A stretch of DNA of 28,474 nt from an uncultured Clostridia bacterium (GTDB lineage: Bacteria; Bacillota; Clostridia; Christensenellales; Maliibacteriaceae): contig CAKTSO010000007.1 of assembly GCA_934613185.1 (NCBI GenBank), forward strand, positions 1 to 28,474. The letters are read 5' to 3'. The position numbers were made by a program, and so were the translations under genes. How positions within the stretch are numbered: position 1 is the stretch's first letter; each line of letters begins with the position of its first letter. Under the pieces are notes generated by a model. The model saw only the letters and a list, made by a program, of their open reading frames with translations, was not told where the DNA came from and did not search any database. This document shows, in pieces, positions 15,124-22,545 of the stretch.

Positions 15124-15912
15124 TTATCCCTCTTTGTAGACCGCAAGATCCGTCGGCCGTCCGCCCAGGTCGATCAGGTCGTCGTCTTCGAGGGACTCCA
15201 GATAAAGATCGGCGTGCGCCATGTTCGAGACGATGCGGTCGATGGCGCGGCAGTCCGCCGTGTTGAAAAATTCGAGCGCCGCCTCGGGCGTCATACCGCC
15301 GCGAATTTTCCGCGCGACGGCGCGCTCACGCAGCACGGGCACGCGCGACAGGAGCATGATCCGATAGTCGGACAGCGCCTGAATGCGCGCCCACTCGCCC
15401 TTGTCGTAGAGCATCCAAAGCCCCTCGACCATGACGATGTCCGCGTCGATCGTCAGCGCGTCGGCGACGGGCTCGTGCAGATTGCGGTCGTAATTGGGGC
15501 AGCGCACCGCACCGCCCGCGCGCAGCGCGGACAGCTTTTCGTGGAACAGGTCGATGTCGAACGTCTCGGGCCAGCCCTTGACCGAACGCAGCGTAATCTC
15601 CTCGCCGTGGTATTCCATCGTGTGGCTTTCCAGATAGGCGTTTTTGTGGTGGAAGCCGTCGAGGCCGAGCGCCTGAATGCGGATTAGCCCCGGCGTCGTG
15701 CGGGACAGCTTTTCAAGATACGCCAAAAGAACGCTCTTGCCCGCCCCCGCGGGCGCGCCGACGAACACGAGAATGCGCCGCCCGAGCGATTTTTGAAGCT
15801 CCGTCAGCCGCTTTAAAAGCGGCAGGATGATCTCGTCGACGCTCGTGACCGTGAACTGAACGGGCAGATCGACAAAATCGATCGAAAGCGTCGTTTCGAT
15901 GTATTGTTTCAT
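15124..15912 (-). CDS. P-loop nucleoside/sugar kinase family protein (uridine kinase/FrcK-like)
   Basis: The ATG at 15912 follows GGAGAGACC and gives 262 residues. The longer frame to 16068 has no ribosome-binding site. Walker A is GAPAGAGKS (52-60). LGLDGFHHKN resembles the substrate-binding DGFH motif of the uridine kinase/phosphoribulokinase/pantothenate kinase group, and VMVEGLWMLY is the second conserved acidic strand. Proteins of this kind phosphorylate nucleosides or sugars, but the substrate cannot be read from the sequence. It leads a two-gene unit with the unrecognised gene downstream. Confidence 0.85.
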   Translation of the reverse strand: MKQYIETTLSIDFVDLPVQFTVTSVDEIILPLLKRLTELQKSLGRRILVFVGAPAGAGKSVLLAYLEKLSRTTPGLIRIQALGLDGFHHKNAYLESHTMEYHGEEITLRSVKGWPETFDIDLFHEKLSALRAGGAVRCPNYDRNLHEPVADALTIDADIVMVEGLWMLYDKGEWARIQALSDYRIMLLSRVPVLRERAVARKIRGGMTPEAALEFFNTADCRAIDRIVSNMAHADLYLESLEDDDLIDLGGRPTDLAVYKEG

Positions 15913-16050
15913 AGAAGGTCTCTCCGTTGTGGTGTTTTTTCGTTGTGAAGTTTTCCGTGCGGTGTTTTCTTTATTGTACGGCAAAACCGTCCGAATGGGA
16001 AGGGGGGAACGTTTGTAAAACATGGAGGCAAAGGTGACGACTGGCATAAA

Positions 16051-16078
16051 TTGCAATGATGATGTCATGTATTATAAT
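16051..16078 (+). promoter_or_regulatory. Promoter of the small plus-strand ORF
   Basis: TTGCAA (16051-16056) and TATAAT (16073-16078) are separated by 16 bases. It lies about 33 bases upstream of the ATG at 16111. Confidence 0.7.
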
Positions 16079-16110
16079 GAGTAAATAACGGAAATATCAC
16101 AGGAGGAAAA

Positions 16111-16422
16111 ATGAACAAATTTGAACTGTACAGTATGATTTTTTATGCGCTTGACGCGCAGTGGGAGGAAAGTGAAAATCAGGAGTTGGGGGATCTTTTG
16201 AGCAGGGCGAATCCGTTTTTATTTGCAGACGAGGGTTCTGCCGATCCGGCCGTTTATGCGGATTTTTGCAGCCGGATCCCGGAGGCGATTCCCATTGAAA
16301 AAAGCTATGAGATTGCGCGTGAATACGTTCAAACGCTGGGAAGCGCGATCATTGACGCGTTTTCAGGTGTTGATGAACGGAGATGGGCGGTATGTATTGA
16401 TCGGCGGCTGAAAAGTCTTTGA
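16111..16422 (+). CDS. Small acidic hypothetical protein
   Basis: This 103-residue ORF is the only well-supported plus-strand gene. It has a strong AGGAGG ribosome-binding site seven bases before the ATG and its own promoter. The product is acidic and probably helical and soluble. It begins MNKFELYSMIFYALDAQWEE and is rich in Asp and Glu through the middle. No family is recognised. It stands at the left edge of the AT-rich island that also carries the ATPase-Toprim pair, and its own composition is lower in GC than the kinase next door. A role in that island, for example as an inhibitor or small immunity-type protein, is speculative. Confidence 0.75.
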   Translation: MNKFELYSMIFYALDAQWEESENQELGDLLSRANPFLFADEGSADPAVYADFCSRIPEAIPIEKSYEIAREYVQTLGSAIIDAFSGVDERRWAVCIDRRLKSL

Positions 16423-16889
16423 TTACTTGTTTTTTGGGGATTTATAATGTGAATTTACGCTACAATTTACGTCATCGCAATTGAAGCGTATAGTGCAACT
16501 TAAAACAGTATTTTTAATTAAACAATAAATAACCAACAGTCAAACAGATGGTTATTCATATACGAGCAATATCCTCTGTTCCTGCGTATGTAAAGCGGAA
16601 TGTCAATTACAGGTGATTTTATTGACAGTTTTAAACGAGAAAAATCCTGGAATCGCCATAGTTCTTCCGTTTTATCTTTATCCAGCTGATGCCGTATATA
16701 CTCTGTGATCCCGCCATCATTCTTTCCTATCGTATCTATACAGTTTGTGCAGTTGACAGCCGCACTCCCATTATAACAAAGAGCGTTTTTGTTTTAGTTA
16801 TCGCCTGTAGGATATTTTAAATCGTTCGCCTATCGAGTGGTTTTTTATACAGTAAACCGCCGCTTATACAGCGACGGCCTTCTGTCGTT
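16423..16889. other. AT-rich gap with a decayed reading frame
   Basis: This 467-base stretch between the small ORF and the Toprim gene has low GC and no intact gene. A minus-strand frame stays open at 16518-16793. Near 16855-16882 a G-U-containing hairpin followed by a moderately T-rich run could end the ATPase-Toprim transcript. Confidence 0.5.
16518..16793 (-). pseudogene. Possible remnant coding fragment
   Basis: The minus-strand frame is open for 91 codons between stops and has no start codon until near its end. The translation has protein-like character: a cysteine cluster (C-x7-NCTNC) followed by the charged ITEYIRHQLDKDKTEELWRF. I cannot assign it to a family. It may be the 3' part of a decayed gene left in the island, or chance. 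Confidence 0.3.
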
Positions 16890-17579
16890 TTACTTATTCT
16901 GTTTGTAACAAAAACACACTCCGAGATTCGTATATCGCGCCAATGAATGAAGCCCATCCTGAATATACTGCCACGATTGGCGATATTCACCTTTTACGGA
17001 AAATTCAGAATCGGAAATGAACCTTAAAAATGACGGAATATCATTTTCGTATCGCTCTGCAAACTCCATAGAATCATGCTGTTTGTCGGTATCTGAACTA
17101 TTTTGCTTTCCGTAAAGCACATGGTCCAGATTGCAGGACATGTAGTAGATTTGGTATGGTATATTCCAAATTGTTGACGTTGAAGACAGGCGTCTCAGGT
17201 TCTCGCTTTTGCATTGATTTCTTGCCTCAATCCCAGATTTATTACGCGTGTAAATTGCTGTTTCCGTATAAAGCGGCTTCTGTTTTTCCGGATCATATAT
17301 AACGGCGTCAGCCGGAACAAAAGCTCCGTCCGTATCTGCAATGTGGATAATTCTTGTGAAGTCGTTGGGACGAAAATGTCTGCCGGCATAGTGTTTTACA
17401 ACATCGCCGACTTTTGCAACAATGTTAGAAGGCGTTACATGCTTCTCAGTCGTGATATCGCAGTGCATTACCTCAACATACACCGTCTCTTTGTCGTAGA
17501 TGCGGTTGAACAATACACCGAGCGCATCTTCGTCCGACGGTCCCTCGACAATTACAAATACGATTTTCCTACTCTGCAT
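16890..17579 (-). CDS. Toprim-like protein, partner of the AAA ATPase (RloB/AriB-like)
   Basis: The 229-residue protein begins with a Toprim-type strand and acidic motif (IVFVIVEGPSDED, Glu12) and has IIHIADTDGAF with the DxD pair at 82-84. This is the metal-binding pattern of nuclease or topoisomerase-primase folds. A conserved-looking MSCNLDHVLYG follows at 147-157. The chosen ATG at 17579 overlaps the end of the ATPase gene by 11 bases, so translation is coupled; the longer frame to 17666 is unlikely. By analogy with PARIS (AriA-AriB) and OLD systems, it may be the effector nuclease released or activated by the ATPase. That role is inferred. It contains a chance DnaA-box 9-mer at 17342-17350. 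Confidence 0.8.
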   Translation of the reverse strand: MQSRKIVFVIVEGPSDEDALGVLFNRIYDKETVYVEVMHCDITTEKHVTPSNIVAKVGDVVKHYAGRHFRPNDFTRIIHIADTDGAFVPADAVIYDPEKQKPLYTETAIYTRNKSGIEARNQCKSENLRRLSSTSTIWNIPYQIYYMSCNLDHVLYGKQNSSDTDKQHDSMEFAERYENDIPSFLRFISDSEFSVKGEYRQSWQYIQDGLHSLARYTNLGVCFCYKQNK

Positions 17580-18990
17580 TTTGCATACCGGCCTTTCTGA
17601 ACGCCAGCGCAATTTCACTGTTGTTTGTAGGCTCGTAAACAGATTCGCGCTGCCCGCCAAGTACAATATCGCGGTAGTAAAAATCGCGAAGATTATGGGT
17701 GGCCTTCACGTTGCTCAAGCGTATATAACGATTTTTCGGATTTGTCGTCGTGAAGGCGACGAACCCTTTGTCAATCGTCTCCAGAGGGCGCAGATTGTGC
17801 GACGTAAAGATCAGTTGACCTTTCCCCTTTTCTGAAAGAATACGCAAAATCTCACCGAGCAGATATTCAAAAATTCCAGAATCCAACTCATCCACAGCCA
17901 CAGTCAATGCATCGTTATTATAGATTCCGATCAGAAGATTTAAAACCGAAATCAATTTCTTAATACCGTCGGACTCATAGCCTAACGGTATTTCTGCGTC
18001 GTTTTTATTGGAAACAAGCTGGACTATGGCCCCCTGTTCGCCTTTTGGCGTTAGCTGTCTGCCAAGATCCTTGACGTCGATTGTCAGCCCCGGCACAAGC
18101 TGTTTCAAAACCACATTCGTCTTTTCAACCGCCTTTTGAATCCACGGAAGAATCGTCGCGGGAATCACCGTTGGCCCATTTAATGAAAGGAGGATATTTG
18201 CTGCAACACCGTCACCTATGGCGTCTGCTGAGTAATTAAACAGCAAAGGCTGCATGTTCATGTTGATTAGCCCCGTATTTGGAGTGCCAACCACCCACAG
18301 TTCATGCCTTCCAAAGTGATTAAGGCTATTTAAAAGAAATTGATAGGACGTATTTTTACAATTCTGCTGTATTCTGTCCAACAACACTTTTGAAAAAACA
18401 AACGAACGCGACGTAATTTTTGCAATCTGTTTTCTAACGACAAGATTTATTGTTGCATCGTCATCTTTTCCAACAAGATCCTTGAATTTCGTTTTGGGGC
18501 CAAAGGCCAATTCTTTGCCATCTCTGGTATCGATCAGACGAGAAAGCCTATGTTTTTCCACGTCGCTTTGGCAGGAGTATGAAAGAACTTCATCAAACAG
18601 TGTCGCCCTTCTGCTTGTCTCCCCGTAAGGTTCCGATATGTTACTCTCGTCGTCCCCTGCGTCTTTTCGTAGCGAAACCTCGTAGATCACTCTGTAATTA
18701 CTTCCCGCCAGCTTATTGCGCACACGGAATTCATATTTGATCCTCGCAAAGTCGCTTGACACATTGACGTAGTCCGCAAAATCACTCGGCACCTGTTGCC
18801 CGGACAGTGCATATTTCAGCAGAGCCAGAGCATCAATCAACGCCGTTTTCCCAGAACCATTTTGCCCATACAGACCTAAGACGCTCGCTTGATAACGCTC
18901 TTTTGGATTTTCAAAACTCAAAACACCGTGCTCGACATTTTTGAAGTTCTGGATTTCAATGCTTTCAATTCTGACAGCGGAAGATTGCAT
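17569..18990 (-). CDS. AAA15/ABC-type ATPase of a two-gene defence-like module
   Basis: The 473-residue product has an SMC/RecF-like ATPase architecture. The N-terminal strand is IESIEIQNFKNVEHGVLSF. It has Walker A GQNGSGKT (42-49), a signature-like YESDGIKKL (338-346), Walker B LTVAVDELDSG (362-372), and an H-loop TSHN (396-399). The insert between them (about 90-330) would sense a trigger or form the dimer arm. Of two close ATGs, 18990 is preferred because it lies seven bases after GAGGAGG, whereas 18996 is only one base away. It is led by a perfect promoter and followed by an overlapping Toprim gene. This is the layout of several anti-phage or abortive-infection pairs. Function is inferred. 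Confidence 0.88.
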   Translation of the reverse strand: MQSSAVRIESIEIQNFKNVEHGVLSFENPKERYQASVLGLYGQNGSGKTALIDALALLKYALSGQQVPSDFADYVNVSSDFARIKYEFRVRNKLAGSNYRVIYEVSLRKDAGDDESNISEPYGETSRRATLFDEVLSYSCQSDVEKHRLSRLIDTRDGKELAFGPKTKFKDLVGKDDDATINLVVRKQIAKITSRSFVFSKVLLDRIQQNCKNTSYQFLLNSLNHFGRHELWVVGTPNTGLINMNMQPLLFNYSADAIGDGVAANILLSLNGPTVIPATILPWIQKAVEKTNVVLKQLVPGLTIDVKDLGRQLTPKGEQGAIVQLVSNKNDAEIPLGYESDGIKKLISVLNLLIGIYNNDALTVAVDELDSGIFEYLLGEILRILSEKGKGQLIFTSHNLRPLETIDKGFVAFTTTNPKNRYIRLSNVKATHNLRDFYYRDIVLGGQRESVYEPTNNSEIALAFRKAGMQNAE

Positions 18991-19020
18991 AACCATACCT
19001 CCTCGTCAACTGTATATTCG

Positions 19021-19049
19021 ATTATAATTTGCGCCGCCGAACATGTCAA
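19021..19049 (-). promoter_or_regulatory. Consensus sigma-A promoter of the ATPase-Toprim operon
   Basis: TTGACA (19049-19044) and TATAAT (19026-19021) on the minus strand are both perfect, with a 17-base spacer. The sequence GTCAAC followed by T or A and GT occurs on the plus strand at about 19005 and 19046 and could be an operator repeat, though it partly overlaps the -35. Expression may be constitutive and strong. Confidence 0.9.
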
Positions 19050-19292
19050 CAGTTATTGCAAAAAACGACATAAAAAATATCGATATTCGCTTTAACAAAT
19101 ATTGTATTTACACAACTAAGCAATTGTGTTACACGGTAGATAAACTTTTGTTTATAACTCCGGTATGTACGATATACTAATGAACGGCATTGTTTATATG
19201 GTGTTTAGGTAGATACTCGAAAATCGTGTGGAACCTAAGGCAAGCGCGATGGTCGACAGCTATAGCCACTTTTGTTTTTAGATAAAAATAGA

Positions 19293-19409
19293 ATGTCTAA
19301 AGAGGAGGTTATTTTGAGAATTATATGTGTCGTATTCGAAAAAACATGTAGATTTGCATATATTTATGTTGAACATTGCATAATAGTACACATTGTAAAA
19401 AGCTTTTAA
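19293..19409 (+). CDS. Possible small peptide
   Basis: A 38-codon frame begins with ATG at 19293. An alternative TTG start at 19314 gives 31 residues and is preceded by an excellent AGAGGAGG site (19301-19308, 5-base spacing). The peptide is hydrophobic and cysteine-containing (RIICVVFEKTCRFAYIYVEH). No promoter is clear and no family is recognised. The strong ribosome-binding site is the main reason to list it. Confidence 0.25.
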   Translation: MSKEEVILRIICVVFEKTCRFAYIYVEHCIIVHIVKSF

Positions 19410-19527
19410 ATCCATGCAAAAACTCACGCTATTTTAATGTGTATTTTCGAATGGCTGGAATGCACGCGGGATTATTTGAAAGAGAAACATAAAAGCGAAA
19501 GGGGATGATATATTCGCTTTCGGACAA

Positions 19528-19559
19528 CAAAAAAACGCCGTGCGAAACGGCGTTTTTTG
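19528..19559. terminator. Bidirectional intrinsic terminator
   Basis: The arms AACGCCGT (19534-19541) and ACGGCGTT (19547-19554) form a stem with a 5-base loop, flanked by an A-run on one side and a T-run on the other. It lies 15 bases beyond the stop of the garR-like gene and can work in both directions, insulating the island from the dehydrogenase gene. Confidence 0.92.
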
Positions 19560-19568
19560 TTATTGCTC

Positions 19569-20459
19569 TTACAGCGTCAGCCCCGCGGCCTCTTCGGAGA
19601 CCTTGACCAGCGCGCTGTGGTCCATGCTGCCGCAGCCCTCGGCCTGAAGCTTCTTGAGCATCGACAGCGCAAGGTCGGTGCATTCGATGGGCATGCCGAG
19701 CTTCTCCGCCGTCTCGACGACGTTGTTCAGATCCTTGACGTGCAGATCGATGCGGAAGCCGGGCTTGAAGTTCTGCGCGATCATCATCGGGGCCTTGGCC
19801 TCCATGACGGTCGAGCCGGCAAGGCCGCCGCGGATGGCCTCGAAGACCTTCTGCGGATCGACGCCCGCCTTTTTGGCGAGCACGAGCGCCTCGCCCAGCG
19901 CCGCGATGTTGCAGGCGACGATGATCTGGTTGGCGAGCTTGGTGGTGTTGCCGCTGCCGACCTCGCCGACGAGGACGGCGGACGCGCCCATGACCATCAG
20001 GATGGGCTTGATCTCCTCAAAACGATCCTCGGGGCCGCCGACCATGATGGAAAGCGTGCCGTCGATCGCCTTGGGCTCCCCGCCGGAGACGGGCGCGTCG
20101 AAGAAGACGATGCCCGCTTTGGCAAGCGCCGCGCCGACTTCCTTGCTGACCAGGGGCGCGATGGAGGACATGTCGATGACGATCGTGCCGGGCTTGGCGG
20201 CGCGAATGACGCAGTCGTCGCCCTCGAGGACGACCTGCTTGACCTGCGGAGAATTGGGGACCATCGTGATGACGACGTCCGCGTCGCGCACGGCTTCGGC
20301 GATGTTGTGCGCGGCTTTGCCGCCGACGGAGGCCACGTCGTTGACCGCCTCTTCGTGCAGGTCGTAAGCGGTCACTTCATAGCCCGCTTTGACGAGGTTT
20401 TTCGCCATCGGACGACCCATGATGCCAAGGCCGATAAAGCCGATTTTCTGTTTGCTCAT
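19569..20459 (-). CDS. garR: 2-hydroxy-3-oxopropionate reductase / beta-hydroxyacid dehydrogenase
   Basis: This NAD(P)-dependent dehydrogenase family reduces tartronate semialdehyde to glycerate or acts on related beta-hydroxyacids. The 296-residue product has the dinucleotide motif IGFIGLGIMGRPMAKNL (from residue 6), the substrate-binding DAPVSGGEPKAIDGTLSIM (121-139), and the catalytic lysine in GSGNTTKLANQ (Lys174). The length is typical. An AAAGGAGA site precedes the ATG at 20459. No glyoxylate carboligase or glycerate kinase is adjacent, so the exact substrate is uncertain. A terminator follows. Confidence 0.9.
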   Translation of the reverse strand: MSKQKIGFIGLGIMGRPMAKNLVKAGYEVTAYDLHEEAVNDVASVGGKAAHNIAEAVRDADVVITMVPNSPQVKQVVLEGDDCVIRAAKPGTIVIDMSSIAPLVSKEVGAALAKAGIVFFDAPVSGGEPKAIDGTLSIMVGGPEDRFEEIKPILMVMGASAVLVGEVGSGNTTKLANQIIVACNIAALGEALVLAKKAGVDPQKVFEAIRGGLAGSTVMEAKAPMMIAQNFKPGFRIDLHVKDLNNVVETAEKLGMPIECTDLALSMLKKLQAEGCGSMDHSALVKVSEEAAGLTL

Positions 20460-20513
20460 AATGAAAAATCTCCTTTGTTCAGGATGCGCCCGAGCTGTCC
20501 CCGGGCAAAGACT

Positions 20514-20542
20514 ATTTTACTCGATTCCGCGGGCATTGGCAA
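20514..20542 (-). promoter_or_regulatory. Candidate promoter of the garR-like gene
   Basis: TTGCCA (20542-20537) and TAAAAT (20519-20514) on the minus strand are separated by 17 bases. The -35 sits in the loop of a stem with arms 20527-20534 and 20545-20552. That stem could also end the upstream PH-domain transcript. Confidence 0.55.
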
Positions 20543-20560
20543 GCGCCCGCGGCTTTTCCG

Positions 20561-20956
20561 TCAGTCCGGAAGGCCGTCGCCGTCCTCGTCGATGAAGTCG
20601 TTCGCCATGTATTCGCCCACGCGCATGCGGCGGCTGGATTTGGCGGCCTCGACGTTTCGATGAATCAGCTCCTTGACCTGCTCGGACTTTTTGATATTCT
20701 TGATCTCGACCGACGGGGAAGTGGTGTCGGACGCGTAGAGCATGATCGTTCCCACGCCGAACAGGCGCTGCCCGAAGGTGCGGCGAAGGGAAATGTCGCG
20801 CACGCGGTAGAGCAGCAGCTCGTCGTAGTGCCGGTTCAAAAATCCGCGCTCGACGAAGAAGCGATCCTCGCTCAGGCGATAGCGCGTGAACGACAGCGGC
20901 ATTCCGAGCCAACGCTTTTTGTCCTGCCAGAGATATTCGATGCTTTTGATGGCCAT
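20561..20956 (-). CDS. Bacterial PH-domain protein with C-terminal acidic DxDxDG motif
   Basis: The 131-residue product resembles the bacterial PH (bPH, DUF304) fold: FTRYRLSEDRFFVERGFLNRHYDELLLYRVRDISLRRTFGQRLFG is the usual strand pattern, followed by IMLYASDTTSPSVEIKNI. These domains often lie at membranes; no membrane segment is present here. The final DFIDEDGDGLPD looks like a calcium-binding loop of the EF-hand or thrombospondin-3 type. The start lies one base after the transporter stop, with AAAGGAG inside that gene, so the two are coupled. Confidence 0.85.
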   Translation of the reverse strand: MAIKSIEYLWQDKKRWLGMPLSFTRYRLSEDRFFVERGFLNRHYDELLLYRVRDISLRRTFGQRLFGVGTIMLYASDTTSPSVEIKNIKKSEQVKELIHRNVEAAKSSRRMRVGEYMANDFIDEDGDGLPD

Positions 20957-20957
20957 G

Positions 20958-22220
20958 TCAGTTTTCTCCTTTGCAAGTCGTTTGGGAATTTGCCGCGCTT
21001 TTTTTCGCGCAGTGCAGAAGCGGAATGCCGATCGCCGCCGCGGCGATCAGGCTCAGCGGCACGAGAAGCCCGTACGTCAGGCTCATGCCGTTGTACCCCA
21101 TGGAATTGAAAAGATCGACCAGCGCCCCGCCGCCGATGTTGCCGATCGTGCGGGAAAGGACGGAGGAAGACAGCGTGATCGCCGTCTGCGCCGTGGCTTT
21201 TAAGCGATGCGGCACGCGGCCGTTGACGAACTCGACCACGCCGACGATCATCGGCACGAGCATGAAGCCCTCCATGCCCGTCACGATCGCGAACAAAAGC
21301 GGGCTCTTGCACACCGCCGTGATCGCCCAGCGCAGCGCGCCGAAGACGGTCGCCGCAATGAGGATGCGGTGGATGCCGATGCGGTCGATCAGCCGCCGCC
21401 CCCATTTCAAATGGAACGGGATCTCGCCGACGGCCTGGACCATGTTGGCCGCGCCGATCCAGGTGCTGTTCCCGCCGAGGGAAAGCATGTACGGGCCGCA
21501 GAACGTGTGTCCGAAGCTCAATGCGATGTACTGCACGAGGCAAAGCAGCAGCACAAGAAGGATCTCTTTGTCGCGCAGCACCTCCAGAATGCTGCCCTTT
21601 TCGCCCTTTTTGCGGTAGCCGTGCGCCTTGGGAAGACGCAGCGCGCACAAAAGGATGAAGCACAAAACGAAAAAGTAGATCGTGAAGACCGAATCGGGGA
21701 ACGCGGACAGCAGCATCCCGACGCAGAGCGCCGTGATCGCGTAGCCGATCGTGCCGCCCATGCGCGCCGCGCCGTAGCGTCCGCCGTGGCGGACGATATA
21801 GTCCAGCGTGATCGTGTCCTGTAACGGGATCAGCGCGTTGTTGAACAGCGAAAAGACGATCATCGCGCCGCTCAAAAGCAGAAGCTTCGTCGCCTGCGCG
21901 CCGGAAAAAAAGCGGCTGATGACGTAAAACAGTACGATCGACGCCATGACGCCGACGATCGCCGCGCAAAGCACGGTGTTTTTCGTCCGCGCGCGATCGG
22001 TCAGCGCGCCCCAGACCGGCTGCGCGATCAGCCCCGCCAGCGGCGCAAGCCCGAACAGAAGCCCGATCTGCCCGCTCGACATGCCGTTGTTGGCGAAGAA
22101 TGTCGAGAAAAAGCTGTTGAAGATCGCAAGACCCATAAAGACGGCGAAGTAATAAATATAGAATATCTTCGGCAGCGTCTCACGCTTTTTTTGCACATTC
22201 GTGCCGTTTTCGGTTTGCAT
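20958..22220 (-). CDS. Major facilitator superfamily transporter
   Basis: The 420-residue protein has about 12 hydrophobic segments. The first begins at IFYIYYFAVFMGLAIF. Between TM2 and TM3 lies the MFS motif GALTDRARTKN. The pattern (MFS_1-like, nucleoside:H+ symporter or LacY-like group) indicates a proton-coupled importer or exporter. The substrate is unknown. GGAGGGGG precedes the ATG at 22220. It heads a unit with the PH-domain gene and is separated from the upstream small membrane gene by a terminator. Confidence 0.92.
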   Translation of the reverse strand: MQTENGTNVQKKRETLPKIFYIYYFAVFMGLAIFNSFFSTFFANNGMSSGQIGLLFGLAPLAGLIAQPVWGALTDRARTKNTVLCAAIVGVMASIVLFYVISRFFSGAQATKLLLLSGAMIVFSLFNNALIPLQDTITLDYIVRHGGRYGAARMGGTIGYAITALCVGMLLSAFPDSVFTIYFFVLCFILLCALRLPKAHGYRKKGEKGSILEVLRDKEILLVLLLCLVQYIALSFGHTFCGPYMLSLGGNSTWIGAANMVQAVGEIPFHLKWGRRLIDRIGIHRILIAATVFGALRWAITAVCKSPLLFAIVTGMEGFMLVPMIVGVVEFVNGRVPHRLKATAQTAITLSSSVLSRTIGNIGGGALVDLFNSMGYNGMSLTYGLLVPLSLIAAAAIGIPLLHCAKKSAANSQTTCKGEN

Positions 22221-22252
22221 ATATCCCCCTCCGGATCAAAAGTGAAAATTCC

Positions 22253-22294
22253 AAAAACGCCGCCGCAAACGAACGGAAGTCGAATGCGGCGGCG
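22253..22294 (-). terminator. Intrinsic terminator after small membrane protein gene
   Basis: The arms CGCCGCCGCA (22258-22267) and TGCGGCGGCG (22285-22294) form a perfect 10-bp stem, followed on the minus strand by TTTTTGGAATTTT. It begins a few bases past the small membrane protein stop. Confidence 0.9.
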
Positions 22295-22299
22295 CATTG

Positions 22300-22494
22300 T
22301 TACATGGCGATAAAATATCCCGACAGCGCGGCGATCACGATGCCGATGATGAGCATGTAAAGGCACATCGGCGCGCCGAACGTCGAATAGTTCTTCCTGC
22401 GCACGCGGGCAAGGTTCGCAAGCGCCGCGCAAAGAAGCAGCGCCGCGACGACGAAGCCGATGCAGCAGACGATCCATTTATACGTCGTAAGCAT
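22300..22494 (-). CDS. Small two-helix membrane protein
   Basis: This 64-residue protein has two predicted membrane helices, WIVCCIGFVVAALLLCAALA and MCLYMLIIGIVIAALSGYF, joined by a basic loop (ARVRRKNYSTFG). A clear AAGGAGG lies before the ATG at 22494. Its family is not recognised. It follows the giant acidic gene by about 50 bases and has its own terminator. Confidence 0.8.
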   Translation of the reverse strand: MLTTYKWIVCCIGFVVAALLLCAALANLARVRRKNYSTFGAPMCLYMLIIGIVIAALSGYFIAM

Positions 22495-22545
22495 GAAAGT
22501 TATCCTCCTTATGTCGGAAGTTTATGCAAGTGTCGAAAATTGATT

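Larger units (their letters stand above)
19050..19568. other. AT-rich gap between ATPase operon and garR-like gene
   Basis: This gap of about 520 bases has low GC and no full-size gene. It contains an inverted repeat ACACAA/TTGTGT (19110-19129), a possible 31-38-codon ORF at 19293-19409, an inverted repeat AAAGCGAA/TTCGCTTT (19492-19520), and the garR terminator at 19528-19559. It probably marks the right edge of the acquired island. Confidence 0.5.

Noticed and set aside
17342..17350. Perfect DnaA-box 9-mer in the Toprim gene
   Set aside because: It is a single isolated box inside coding sequence with no partners, compatible with chance.
16423..19568. Integrase, transposase or tRNA attachment site at the island
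   Set aside because: No tRNA-like fold, recombinase motif or flanking direct repeat could be found by eye.
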